The position numbers were made by a program, and so were the translations under genes. Source: an uncultured Muribaculaceae bacterium (GTDB lineage Bacteria; Bacteroidota; Bacteroidia; Bacteroidales; Muribaculaceae). Taken from it: a stretch of DNA of 64,000 bases. This document shows positions 26,652 through 35,982 of this stretch, piece after piece (the stretch's first letter is position 1; each line of letters begins with the position of its first letter). The notes beneath the pieces were generated by a model. The model saw only the letters and a list, made by a program, of their open reading frames with translations, did not search any database and had not been told where the DNA came from. The stretch spans positions 13,448-77,447 of the forward strand of contig CAJTXL010000014.1 of NCBI GenBank assembly GCA_910583525.1, written 5' to 3'.

Positions 26652-28376
26652 ATGATGTTTCGACTGATATTTTTTGTTTTTACGCTTTGCACTTTTTTTA
26701 TGCTTCCGCACAGGGCGCAGGCGGCTACGCATCGTTATACATCTGAGATTGAGGCATTGTTGGATGAACTGGATTCTCTTCTTGTCGCCTCTGTGCAAAT
26801 CAACCAGGCCAAAGAGATGCGGCTGGCTTCGCTGCGTGCGGCCTACAACCGCAAGACCGACAGCGAGCACCGTTATTGGATGGCCGCCACGCTTTATGAT
26901 GAATATGCGGCCTATGATTCAGACTCTGCAATGGTCTACGCCGACCGGGCCAAAGCCATAGCCCTCGCCATGGGGCGCAACGATTTGGTGGTCGACATGG
27001 ATCTTAATCGTGCGTATGTTTTCTCGGCTACGGGTTTGCTCGATGATGCCATGGCGTGTCTGCGAGGTATAGATGAAAGTAAACTTTCGTCGGAGCAGTT
27101 GAGGAAATATTGCGAAAGGATGCTGTTCCTGTCGTCGCACAGGGACTATTATATGGGCGATAGCGGTAGGGATACGGCATATCCGGAGTACATCGACAGC
27201 CTTATTACAGTCTCTTTGCAGGACTTGTCGGCCGATGACCGTTATTATTGCTGGATAGTAGGGTGGGGGCATCTTAAAGAAAAGGCAGAGGCTGAAGCCG
27301 GGATTGAGGTTGTCAGGCCGATTGTGGAGGCTTCTGAGTTCCGTACTCGTGAGGATGCGCTCAACGCATGGGTACTCAGTAAATTGTATGAATATGCCGG
27401 CGACGACGAACTTAAGCTTAAATATCTTATATTATCGGCCCAGGCCGATGTAAGGGCGAGTGTCAAAGAGATAGCGTCACTCGAAGAAGTCGCCGCGATA
27501 TTATATGAGAACGGCGACCTCGAGCGTTCGAACAATTATGTCAATTACTGCATAAACTGCGCCAACCAGTATAAGAGCCGCATAAGGCTCGGACCTTTGG
27601 CCGGCTTGCAAGAGCGCTCGCTCGGAGCCATATACCGTCATAGCCAACAGCAGGCACGCGAAAACAGGAAGATGCTCGTTCTGGTCGTTGCCGTCTTGGT
27701 GGTGCTTGTTTTGGCTTTGGTGTTCATCATCAGGCAGATGCGTTTGTTGTCAAAATCGAGGCATGCACTTGCCCATGCCAATGTGGAACTTCGCGAGCAT
27801 GTCGACGAGCTGCAACAGACACGAGAAGAACTGCGCGAGGCCAATGAACGCCTTGCCGGAATGTACGATAATGTCAGGCAAAGTGCGTCCGATTTGTCGG
27901 CTAACAATGAAGCCAAGGAGAGATATATAGCAAGCATATTCGCCCTATGCTCCGATTATATAAACAAGCTCGACGATTTCCGAAAAAACATCTACCGCAT
28001 GATAGCGGCAAGGCGTTTCGACGAGATACGCGAGCTTACAAAATCGCCCGAGCTGTCGCATGTCGAAATAAAAGAGCTTTATGCTAATTTCGATAAAATA
28101 TTTCTTCAGATATATCCTGATTTCGTCGATGATTTCAACACGCTTCTGCGCCCTGAAGAACGCATCGAGCTGCGTAGCGGCGGCCAACTCAATACGGAGC
28201 TGAGGATATATGCTCTCGTCCGCCTTGGCCTGAACGATAGCGTGAAAATTGCGAAATTTCTCCACGTATCGGTTCAGACTGTATACAACACGCGCCAACG
28301 TGCACGCAACAAGGCTGCCGTGCCTAAAGAAACTTTTGCAGAGGCGGTAAAGAGCCTCGGACGGCCGTCGTTCTGA
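26652..28376 (+). CDS. DUF6377 membrane-spanning transcriptional regulator
   Basis: A 574-residue regulator. Signal peptide (residues 1-24), a helical TPR-like periplasmic part (about 30-335; repeats such as ALLDELDSLL and YDSDSAMVYADRAKAIA), one membrane helix (about 341-362, MLVLVVAVLVVLVLALVFII), a coiled coil (about 365-415, heptad-rich LREHVDELQQTREELREANERL), and a cytoplasmic C-terminal DUF6377 domain ending in an HTH-like SVKIAKFLHVSVQTVYNTRQR. It sits directly upstream of susC in the same direction, so it probably senses a glycan signal and controls this locus. Family named from memory; its ligand is unknown. Confidence 0.87.
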   Translation: MMFRLIFFVFTLCTFFMLPHRAQAATHRYTSEIEALLDELDSLLVASVQINQAKEMRLASLRAAYNRKTDSEHRYWMAATLYDEYAAYDSDSAMVYADRAKAIALAMGRNDLVVDMDLNRAYVFSATGLLDDAMACLRGIDESKLSSEQLRKYCERMLFLSSHRDYYMGDSGRDTAYPEYIDSLITVSLQDLSADDRYYCWIVGWGHLKEKAEAEAGIEVVRPIVEASEFRTREDALNAWVLSKLYEYAGDDELKLKYLILSAQADVRASVKEIASLEEVAAILYENGDLERSNNYVNYCINCANQYKSRIRLGPLAGLQERSLGAIYRHSQQQARENRKMLVLVVAVLVVLVLALVFIIRQMRLLSKSRHALAHANVELREHVDELQQTREELREANERLAGMYDNVRQSASDLSANNEAKERYIASIFALCSDYINKLDDFRKNIYRMIAARRFDEIRELTKSPELSHVEIKELYANFDKIFLQIYPDFVDDFNTLLRPEERIELRSGGQLNTELRIYALVRLGLNDSVKIAKFLHVSVQTVYNTRQRARNKAAVPKETFAEAVKSLGRPSF

Positions 28377-28617
28377 AAAACATAGTTCTATAACATAGAG
28401 TGGAAAAAGAGGAGGTTTCGGCAAAAGGCCGAGACCTCCTTATACTATATACTTACCTTACCGTTTTATGTCCCGTCTTTGTGCGTAAGTGACTGACTTC
28501 CAGGGGGGGGGTAGTTCATGCAATCTTACCTATTGCTTTTACCGTGCGTGTTATGTGCGCGAGAGGCTTCTTAATTTTGCGCCATAAACTTTTAATCTAA
28601 TACCAACAAATCATTTC
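28377..28617 (+). promoter_or_regulatory. Control region upstream of susC
   Basis: This 241-base stretch without a gene holds a terminator-like hairpin (28410-28440), a run of nine G (28503-28511) and a TAATTTTG -7 element (28572-28579), 38 bases before the susC ATG. No TTTG lies at the normal -33 distance, which would fit a promoter that needs an activator such as the DUF6377 regulator. Confidence 0.6.
28410..28440 (+). terminator. Hairpin after the DUF6377 regulator
   Basis: AGGAGGTTTCGGC and GCCGAGACCTCCT form a 13-bp stem with one G-U pair and a five-base loop. There is no strong T-run after it (it continues TTATACTATAT), so termination may be partial. Confidence 0.65.
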
Positions 28618-31600
28618 ATGGAAAAACTAAGATTTAGCGCAAAGACTTTTGCGGTCTTGTTGGCCATGATTGTCCTCGGCACCTCGGGTGCATGGGCAAG
28701 CATTACAGCCAAAGGCTCCGTGACAGATACGTCGGGCGAACCGCTCATCGGCGTATCAGTAGTTGAAAAAGGTGTCACCAACGGTGTGACAACCGACATC
28801 GACGGTAATTTCAGCATCGTGGTAGCCGATGGCGCCACAATCACGTTCTCTTACATAGGCTATGAGACGGTCGAGGCAAAGGCCGCTCCCGAAATGGCTA
28901 TTGTACTCAAAGAAAGCAGTACGATGCTCGACGAGGTAGTGGCCGTAGGTTACGGTGTTCAGAAAAAGAGCGTCGTGACGGCTTCTATCGCCAAGGTGTC
29001 GAGTGACGAACTCAGCACCACCGCTCCTGTGCGTATGGATAACGCGCTCAAGGGTCTTGCATCGGGTGTTACGGTAACGTCTGCCTCGGGTCAGCCGGGA
29101 GCTGCCGCCCGTGTACGTATACGCGGTATTGGCACCATCAACAACTCCGACCCTCTTTATATAGTTGACGGCATGCCTATCGAAGGCGGTCTCGACTATC
29201 TCAACCCCAACGACATCGCATCGATAGAAGTGCTCAAAGACGCCGCATCGGGCGCCGTCTATGGTGCACGCGCAGCCAATGGCGTAGTACTTGTCACAAC
29301 CAAGCAGGGCAAGGAAGGCCCGACCAAGGTCAGCTACGATTTCAGCTACGGCTGGCAGAGCGTAGGCAAGAAGCGCAAAGTGCTCAACGCCACCGAATAT
29401 GCCATGATGATGAACGAAGGCGCCATCAACTCGGGCAACGCCCCGAAGTTCGCCGACCCGGCATCTTATGGCGAAGGCACTGACTGGCAGGATGAGGTTT
29501 TCAACAACAATGCACCGGTGATGAACCATCAGATAGCCGTCAGCGGCGCTTCTGAGCGTGTCAACTACATGCTTTCGTTGGGCTACTATACTCAGGAAGG
29601 CATCATCGGCGGCAATTTCGACCGCTCGAACTATCAGCGTCTTACCATGCGCAGCAATCTCGGCATTACGGCATTCGACGCCTCGAAGCAGCGCACATGG
29701 CTCAATAAGTTCACCATCAACACAAACATTGCATATACACGCATCAAGAGCAAAGATATCGAAGCCAACTCTACATGGGGTTCGCCTCTCGGTTCGGCAC
29801 TTTCGATGTCGCCTATTTTGACTCCTTATCTTGAAAAAGGCAGTGCCGACGAGGCCGCACAGCTGGCCTACCTTGCAGGCCAGGCCGACTACGTGCCTAT
29901 GTACGGCGCCGACGGACGCCTTGTGATGGTTCCTACCGCTTTCGGCAACTATCAGGAAATGAGCAATCCCATCGCCAACCTTTCGTTGCCCGGACAGAAG
30001 AATTGGAGCCACAAGTTCGTAGGCAACTTCGTGGGTGAGCTTCAGATTTGGGACAATATACGCTATCGCATCAGCTATGGCGCCGACCTTTCGTTCTGGG
30101 GTCATGACGGCTACACTCCCAAATATTATCTGCGCAACGGCCAAGGTCAGACTTTCTCGTCGGCATTCGCCGGCCGCTCCAACGGTCTTGTATGGCAGAT
30201 AGAGAATGTCCTTATGTACGACAAGACCATCGGACAGCATAGCTTCGACATCGTACTCGGACAATCGGCAAAACAGAGCAGCGGCAGCTCGCTCGGCGCT
30301 TCGAGAAACCACCTCATCAGCTACGACCGCCCCTATATCGACGCATCGACGGGTCTTGCAGCCGACGGCGACATGACCGCCAGCGGCGCACCACATGTCA
30401 AGTCGAAACTCGCATCATACTTCGCACGAGCAAGCTATAACTTCGACGAGCGCTATATGATTCAGGCCACAGTACGTCGTGACGGTTCGAGCCGCTTCGG
30501 CTCCAACAACCACTGGGCCACATTCCCCTCGGTATCCGTAGGCTGGAACGTGATGAACGAATCGTTCCTCGAAAGCCAGCGCACATGGCTCAACAACCTC
30601 AAGGTGCGTGCATCGTGGGGTAAGAACGGTAACGAAAACATAGGCAACTTCCAGTATATTGCACTTGCCGCATCGGGCAACAATGCCATTTTCGGTACCG
30701 GCGGACAAGTGATAAACGGCACCAAACCCACACAGCTCGTCAACCCCGACCTCAAGTGGGAAGAATCCAAGCAGACTGACGTAGGCCTTGACTTCGGTTT
30801 CCTCAACAACAAAATCACATTCTCGGTCGACTACTTCCGTAAAGACACCGAAGGCATGCTTATGACGATGTCGCTGCCGCAGTATGTCGGCGAAGCGCTC
30901 CCGATGGGCAACGTAGGCTCGATGCGTAACTCGGGTGTCGAATTCGACGTCAACTACCGCCAAAACTTCGGTGACTTCTCGCTCCGCGTATTCGCCAATG
31001 CTTCTTACCTGAAGAACAAACTCATTGCCTACGGTAATGAACAGGGATGGGCGAACTACGACTCTTTCCAGGGCGTAGGCACAATCACCCGTGCCGAGAA
31101 TGGTCTTCCTTTCCCCTATTTCTACGGCTACAAGACCGACGGCGTGATACAGAATCTTGCCGAAGCGAAAGCATATAACGACAAATACGGCACCTCGCTC
31201 GTGCCCGGCGACGTCCGCTTTGTCGATGTCGACAAGAGCGGCACCATCACCGAAGAAGACCGCACCAAAATCGGTAAGGGTATGCCCGACTGGACTTTCG
31301 GCTTCGGTCTTACCGCAACATGGAAAGGTCTCGATTTGAACGTATTCTTCCAGGGCACCCAGGGCAACGACATTTTCGACGCCACACGCCGTACCGACGC
31401 GCTTGCATCGAACCTGCCTTCGTGGATGCTCAACCGCTGGACCGGCGAAGGTACATCGAACCGTCTGCCGCGCTACGTGCAGGCCGACCCGTATAACTGG
31501 CAATCGTCAGACCTCTATGTATACGACGGAAGCTATCTGCGCCTCAAAAACATACAGCTCGGCTACACTCTGCCCGAAAATCTCACCAAGAAAGTATTCG

Positions 31601-31764
31601 TGTCGAAGTTCCGCGTGTATGTGGCTGCCGAAAACCTCGTGACATGGACCAAATACCATGGCTTCGACCCCGAAATCTCGTCAGGCGGCACCTCGCTCGG
31701 TGTTGACTATGGCGTATATCCGCAGGCACGCGTGTGGACTGTCGGTTTCAATCTCGCATTCTAA
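28618..31764 (+). CDS. SusC/RagA-like TonB-dependent outer-membrane transporter
   Basis: A 1048-residue outer-membrane importer for oligosaccharides, energised by TonB. Order: signal peptide (about 1-27, ending ASA-like GAWAS), carboxypeptidase-regulatory-like domain (about 30-105, KGSVTDTSGEPLIGVSV), TonB-box-like DEVVAVGYG, plug domain (about 115-225; VRIRGIGTINNSDPLYIVDGMP) and a 22-strand barrel ending in the aromatic C-terminus GFNLAF. It is followed after 27 bases by its SusD partner. Neighbouring GH16, GH5 and GH3 enzymes suggest the cargo is a beta-glucan oligosaccharide; the sequence of SusC itself does not show this. Confidence 0.96.
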   Translation: MEKLRFSAKTFAVLLAMIVLGTSGAWASITAKGSVTDTSGEPLIGVSVVEKGVTNGVTTDIDGNFSIVVADGATITFSYIGYETVEAKAAPEMAIVLKESSTMLDEVVAVGYGVQKKSVVTASIAKVSSDELSTTAPVRMDNALKGLASGVTVTSASGQPGAAARVRIRGIGTINNSDPLYIVDGMPIEGGLDYLNPNDIASIEVLKDAASGAVYGARAANGVVLVTTKQGKEGPTKVSYDFSYGWQSVGKKRKVLNATEYAMMMNEGAINSGNAPKFADPASYGEGTDWQDEVFNNNAPVMNHQIAVSGASERVNYMLSLGYYTQEGIIGGNFDRSNYQRLTMRSNLGITAFDASKQRTWLNKFTINTNIAYTRIKSKDIEANSTWGSPLGSALSMSPILTPYLEKGSADEAAQLAYLAGQADYVPMYGADGRLVMVPTAFGNYQEMSNPIANLSLPGQKNWSHKFVGNFVGELQIWDNIRYRISYGADLSFWGHDGYTPKYYLRNGQGQTFSSAFAGRSNGLVWQIENVLMYDKTIGQHSFDIVLGQSAKQSSGSSLGASRNHLISYDRPYIDASTGLAADGDMTASGAPHVKSKLASYFARASYNFDERYMIQATVRRDGSSRFGSNNHWATFPSVSVGWNVMNESFLESQRTWLNNLKVRASWGKNGNENIGNFQYIALAASGNNAIFGTGGQVINGTKPTQLVNPDLKWEESKQTDVGLDFGFLNNKITFSVDYFRKDTEGMLMTMSLPQYVGEALPMGNVGSMRNSGVEFDVNYRQNFGDFSLRVFANASYLKNKLIAYGNEQGWANYDSFQGVGTITRAENGLPFPYFYGYKTDGVIQNLAEAKAYNDKYGTSLVPGDVRFVDVDKSGTITEEDRTKIGKGMPDWTFGFGLTATWKGLDLNVFFQGTQGNDIFDATRRTDALASNLPSWMLNRWTGEGTSNRLPRYVQADPYNWQSSDLYVYDGSYLRLKNIQLGYTLPENLTKKVFVSKFRVYVAAENLVTWTKYHGFDPEISSGGTSLGVDYGVYPQARVWTVGFNLAF

Positions 31765-31791
31765 TCTACAACCGGTTAAGAAAAACAATAT

Positions 31792-33309
31792 ATGAAAACT
31801 ATATATAAATATCTGGGTGTGGCGGCTCTCGCATTGAGCCTCAACAGCTGTGGCGACGATTTCCTCGAAGTCACCTCGCCGACCCAACCGTCTTCCGACG
31901 AATATTTCTCTACAAAAGACCATGTCGAAGAGGCTGTCGTCGCCGCCTACGACCCCCTGCATTGGACTGACTGGGGCTGTGGCGAATACGCTCCCTATAT
32001 ACTTTTGGCCGACATCATGGCCGACGACCTGTGGGTCGGCGGCTCAGATGCCAACGACAACCAGAATTGGCATCTTATGGCCAACTATTCGGCAACGCCG
32101 CTCAAAGTCGTGACAAGCCTTTGGGTTGAGGCTTTCTCAGGCGTAAAACGTTGTAACGACGTTCTTCAATACATAGAGGCAGGCATTGAAGATGCCACCG
32201 AGGCCGATATCGCCAACTGGCAGGCTCAGGTATATGTGCTCCGCGCATTCTATGCCAACTGGCTTTGGAAGTTCTATGGCAATGTGCCTTATTTCGAGAA
32301 AAACCTTACATCGCCCTACATTGCTGAACAGATGAGCGCCGACGAGTTGTACGGGCATATGGTCGGTGACATCGAAAAGGCTTTGGAACTGAAAGTTCTG
32401 CCTTTCCGCGCCGCTGATGACAAAGCGGGTCGCGTAACCACAGCCATGGCATATATGCTCTATGCCGAAATAGTTATGTACCAGCGCGACGCAGCCCGTT
32501 ATTCTACTGCTCTGAAATATATGAAGGAAATCATCGACTCGCCTGAATATGACCTCGTCGACGATTACACTACAATCTTCAAGGAAGCCGGCGAATGGAG
32601 CAAGGAGTCGATTTACGAAATCAACTATATCTCCGAAAACGCTGTCCGCGACTGGGGTGCGCCCCTTGTTGCCGGCGGGACAGTTCTCCCTACTCTTATA
32701 AGCCCCAACAACTGGCCTTCGGGTGCCGACGGGCACAACGGCGGATGGGGCTTCTGCCCCGTGCGTAAGGAAACGTACGAGCGCTACAGCGCCGACGATA
32801 CACGCCGCGACGCAACATGTTGGAACGTAGGCGCGACAGGCATCGAATACAACAAGCGCTATCAGGACTTCGGTTTCTTCCTTGAAAAATATGCCGCACA
32901 GGCCGACGGAAATGCCGGTCAGAAAGCGTCGGGCGAACTTAACTATAACAATAACTGGCGCATATACCGCTATTCAGAGGCTCTGCTAAACGCTGCCGAA
33001 CTGATTGTTGCCACCGGCGGAAATGCAGGCGAGGCCAAGGGCTACCTCAACGATGTGCGTTCGCGTGCAGGCCTCCGCACACAGCTTGAACCTACTCTCG
33101 ACAACATCATCGAAGAACGTCACCTCGAATTTGTCGGCGAAGGCAAACGCTACTGGGACCTTATCCGTACCGACAAGGCCGCTAAGGTGCTCGTGCCTGA
33201 CGAATACGGCTACCGCACCAACACCTGGAGCGAAAATAAAAAATATCTGCCCATACCGCAGTCGGAAATCGACCGTTCACAAGGCACTCTTACTCAAAAC
33301 CCCTATTAA
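31792..33309 (+). CDS. SusD/RagB-like glycan-binding lipoprotein
   Basis: A 505-residue surface lipoprotein that forms the lid on SusC and binds the glycan. The lipobox LSLNSCGDD puts the lipidated cysteine near residue 20, followed by acidic residues that match the Bacteroidetes surface-export signal. The SusD N-domain begins with FLEVTSPTQPSSDEYFSTKDHVEEAV, TPR-like helices follow, and the C-terminal RagB/SusD domain ends with ERHLEFVGEGKRYWDLIRTDK and YLPIPQSEIDRSQGTLTQNP. It is co-transcribed with susC and the next lipoprotein (9-base gap). Confidence 0.96.
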   Translation: MKTIYKYLGVAALALSLNSCGDDFLEVTSPTQPSSDEYFSTKDHVEEAVVAAYDPLHWTDWGCGEYAPYILLADIMADDLWVGGSDANDNQNWHLMANYSATPLKVVTSLWVEAFSGVKRCNDVLQYIEAGIEDATEADIANWQAQVYVLRAFYANWLWKFYGNVPYFEKNLTSPYIAEQMSADELYGHMVGDIEKALELKVLPFRAADDKAGRVTTAMAYMLYAEIVMYQRDAARYSTALKYMKEIIDSPEYDLVDDYTTIFKEAGEWSKESIYEINYISENAVRDWGAPLVAGGTVLPTLISPNNWPSGADGHNGGWGFCPVRKETYERYSADDTRRDATCWNVGATGIEYNKRYQDFGFFLEKYAAQADGNAGQKASGELNYNNNWRIYRYSEALLNAAELIVATGGNAGEAKGYLNDVRSRAGLRTQLEPTLDNIIEERHLEFVGEGKRYWDLIRTDKAAKVLVPDEYGYRTNTWSENKKYLPIPQSEIDRSQGTLTQNPY

Positions 33310-33318
33310 ACCAAGGCT

Positions 33319-34731
33319 ATGAAACTATATATCAAATCTCTCGCACTCGCTGCGCTTGCCCTTGGAGGCACCATGGCCTTCACCGCCTGCACCGAGGACA
33401 AGGTGTACGATGTCGACATCAACGATGTGCCTCAGGCTTCTGACTATGCCGACAATGTGGTGATAACCGTCGACCAGGAAACCAACACGGCCTATTTCTC
33501 GTTTACAGGCAAGGGCGTATACCCCGTGTGGATTATCGACGGCAAAAGCTATTCGAGCAATTTTGAGTTCACGCGTTACTACCGCAAGGCCGGCGACTAC
33601 GCCGTTGACGTGAAAATAGGCAACGGCAACGGCATAAGCCAAGGCACCATCACTAAGACATTCCATGTCGACAAGACCAAGATGAACGGTTTCGGCGGCT
33701 ACGTCTACGACAGCGACTTCAACCTCTGGACAAAGGCTAAACGCGAAATCAACAGTACATATTATGCTCCCGGTTGGGGAGCCGTCCTCAACCCCGAGAT
33801 GAGCTTTGACGGCGAGACTCTTAACGTGAAACTGGCTACGGCGACCTCCGAGCGCTGGCAGGCACAGATACATCTGTCGACCGACATCTGCCTCAACGAA
33901 GGTGAGAGCTTCGACGGTTCGTTCATCTTCACCGCCACCAAAGACATCGAGGATGTTGTGCTCAAAATCCATCCTGACGGCGATAACGACGACGGCCACT
34001 CGTTCTTCTGCAACCAGAAAATCAACCTCAAAGCCGGCGAGCCGGTTACCTATTGGTTCAGCGACCTTACGGCTGCCGTTGCGATGAACAACCTTTGGTT
34101 TACTTTTGACTTCGGTCTTAACCCCGACGACTTCGAGGTAACGGTTGAGAATTTCGTGCTCAAGAGCCATGCCAACGACGATGGCACGGTCCTGCCCGAA
34201 ATAATAACAGACCCCGAACCCAAATGGGTTGCTCTCGACAGCGATGAGAACCTCTTCCACGGCACTACCATCACTCCGTCGTTCTACTATGCTCCCGGCT
34301 GGGCTCAGATTGCCGACCCGGCATGGACAACCGACGGCAATGGTGCCTACACCTTCACGCTTCCTTCGGCAACCTTCGAACAGTGGCAGACCCAGTGCGG
34401 CATGAACACCACCATCGTCATACCCGACGCTACGGTGACTTACGACTTCATGTGCATTCTGAAATCGACCACGACCACTCCGGCAACCGTCAAACTTGTA
34501 GAGTCCGACGAGACCGACAAAGACCCGGTTGTGAAACACGATGGAAACTTCTTCTGCGCCGACCAAATAACTCTTGAAAGCGGTGAGGAATACAAGTACT
34601 GGGTAACCAAGAAGTTGCCTAAACAAGGCACTCCCATGCACGCTGTGACCCTCATGCTCGACTTCGGCGGCAATCCCGAAGGGACTGAAGTTACTGTAAG
34701 CAACATAATCCTACAGGTTCACCACGATTGA
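33319..34731 (+). CDS. Surface glycan-binding lipoprotein with duplicated C-terminal module
   Basis: A 470-residue lipoprotein (lipobox FTACTED, Cys 24, with an acidic export signal). An Ig/PKD-like domain spans about 40-117. Two related modules follow: about 133-284 and about 309-467. They share NLW/NLF, a YYAPGW core, W-Q-Q spacing (RWQAQIH against QWQTQCG), an FFC-Q-I-L block and a closing DFG-NP-VTV-N. Aromatic-rich beta-sandwiches of this kind bind glycans in other loci. It takes the SGBP (SusE-position) slot after SusD, so it probably holds the glucan at the surface. I do not recognise a named CBM family for the modules. A terminator follows. Confidence 0.82.
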   Translation: MKLYIKSLALAALALGGTMAFTACTEDKVYDVDINDVPQASDYADNVVITVDQETNTAYFSFTGKGVYPVWIIDGKSYSSNFEFTRYYRKAGDYAVDVKIGNGNGISQGTITKTFHVDKTKMNGFGGYVYDSDFNLWTKAKREINSTYYAPGWGAVLNPEMSFDGETLNVKLATATSERWQAQIHLSTDICLNEGESFDGSFIFTATKDIEDVVLKIHPDGDNDDGHSFFCNQKINLKAGEPVTYWFSDLTAAVAMNNLWFTFDFGLNPDDFEVTVENFVLKSHANDDGTVLPEIITDPEPKWVALDSDENLFHGTTITPSFYYAPGWAQIADPAWTTDGNGAYTFTLPSATFEQWQTQCGMNTTIVIPDATVTYDFMCILKSTTTTPATVKLVESDETDKDPVVKHDGNFFCADQITLESGEEYKYWVTKKLPKQGTPMHAVTLMLDFGGNPEGTEVTVSNIILQVHHD

Positions 34732-34741
34732 TGAACTGACG

Positions 34742-34788
34742 AGCGCATGGCAGGGTTGGTATCGCATTGACCTGTCATGCGCTTTTTG
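34742..34788 (+). terminator. Terminator closing the susCD-SGBP unit
   Basis: AGCGCATGGCAGG (34742-34754) pairs with CCTGTCATGCGCT (34771-34783) with one G-U pair, followed by TTTTTGTG. It separates the transport genes from the glycosidase genes. Confidence 0.82.
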
Positions 34789-34807
34789 TGTCAATACGGT
34801 TCGTATT

Positions 34808-34839
34808 TTTGTGGTTAGTAAAAATTTTAATTAACTTTG
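34808..34839 (+). promoter_or_regulatory. Glycosidase-unit promoter (TTTG-N20-TAACTTTG)
   Basis: TTTG 34808-34811 and TAACTTTG 34832-34839 with exactly 20 bases between. The predicted transcription start (about 34843) is only about four bases before the GH16 ATG at 34847. As the lipoprotein signal begins at that ATG, the mRNA must be leaderless or nearly so. Confidence 0.78.
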
Positions 34840-34846
34840 CAAAGCA

Positions 34847-35974
34847 ATGGTCAAATATTTTCTTAATCTAATCAATACCATATTTATAGCGGCTGCAATG
34901 GCTTCTTGTGGCGGTGACGGCGATGGCGGTAAAGGAGAAGACTCGCCGGCGGCAATCACACCGTCGGTAGAAAGTATTGCATTCGATGCCGAGGGCGGTG
35001 CGAAGTCGTTTACCGTAACAAGCGGTGGCGAATGGGACGCATCCGTATCCGAGTCCTGGCTCAAAATCGTCAAGACGGGAACCCTTTCAACGTCGGGAAC
35101 GGTCGAGGTGACTGCCGAACCTAACAATTCCCGACAGGAACGCTGTACTAAAATAGTGCTGATGTCAGGGTCGGCCCGAAATTATGTCGCCGTGACGCAG
35201 GCCGGTAAAGCCCCCGAGCCGGTCGACCCTTCGATAGAAGTCCCCGAAGGTTACGAACTGGTGTGGAGCGACGATTTCAACGGATCTTCGCTCAGTTCCG
35301 ACTGGACGCACGAGGTGCAAGGCCCCGGTTGGGTTAACAATGAGTTGCAGACATATGTCAACGGCTCTTTCAACGGTCAGCCCGTGACAGAGGTCGCCGA
35401 CGGCATCCTTTCGATAAACTGCTTCAAACACAACGGCAAGATATATTCGGGCCGCATATATGCAAAAGTAAACGAAGGCTGGCGCTATGGCATTATCGAG
35501 GCACGCATAAAGCTGCCCAAAGGCAAAGGAACATGGCCGGCATTCTGGATGATGCCCGTCAACAACGATTTCGGAAAGAACCCATGGCCCCGTTGCGGCG
35601 AAATCGACATTATGGAAGAGGTCGGGTACAATCCGAACTATACTTCTTCGTCAATCCACTGCGAGAGCTATAACCATGTGATGGGAACGCAGCGAACTGC
35701 CGAACGGCTGACACCCGGCGCTCAGGACGAGTTCCATGTCTACCGCTTGGAGTGGACTGCCGACCATATCTATACCTATGTCGACGGCAAACGTCTGCTT
35801 TCTTTCGAAAATGACGGTCGCGGCAATGTGGGTACATGGCCCTTTAACTGTCATTTCTATGTAATCTTGAATTTGGCCTGGGGCGGAAGCTGGGGCGGCG
35901 CCCAGGGCGTCGACGAAAGTGTCCTTCCGGCTACCATGCAAGTCGATTATGTGAGAGTGTTCCAACCCAAATGA
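34847..35974 (+). CDS. GH16 endo-beta-glucanase lipoprotein with BACON domain
   Basis: A surface endo-glycosidase, likely cutting beta-1,3 or mixed-linkage glucan. At 375 residues: lipobox AAMASCGG (Cys 21) with a Gly/Asp-rich tether and acidic residues, a BACON domain (about 35-119, ESIAFDAEGGAKSFTVTSGGEW), then GH16 (about 132-374). The catalytic EIDIME motif supplies the nucleophile Glu 252, the helper Asp 254 and the acid/base Glu 257. WPAFWMMP and the ILNLAWGGSWGG block are typical of the laminarinase branch. It overlaps the upstream end of the GH5 frame by four bases. The exact linkage needs biochemistry. Confidence 0.93.
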   Translation: MVKYFLNLINTIFIAAAMASCGGDGDGGKGEDSPAAITPSVESIAFDAEGGAKSFTVTSGGEWDASVSESWLKIVKTGTLSTSGTVEVTAEPNNSRQERCTKIVLMSGSARNYVAVTQAGKAPEPVDPSIEVPEGYELVWSDDFNGSSLSSDWTHEVQGPGWVNNELQTYVNGSFNGQPVTEVADGILSINCFKHNGKIYSGRIYAKVNEGWRYGIIEARIKLPKGKGTWPAFWMMPVNNDFGKNPWPRCGEIDIMEEVGYNPNYTSSSIHCESYNHVMGTQRTAERLTPGAQDEFHVYRLEWTADHIYTYVDGKRLLSFENDGRGNVGTWPFNCHFYVILNLAWGGSWGGAQGVDESVLPATMQVDYVRVFQPK

Positions 35975-35982
35975 TTTTACCG

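Noticed and set aside
28756..30396. A 546-codon open frame on the minus strand, antisense to susC
   Set aside because: It lies wholly inside susC, lacks any recognisable domain and has low-complexity composition driven by codon bias of the sense gene. The sense strand is a clear TonB-dependent transporter.
33325..34641. A 438-codon minus-strand frame antisense to the glycan-binding lipoprotein
   Set aside because: Same explanation: a mirror of GC-biased third positions. No promoter, signal or domain was seen.
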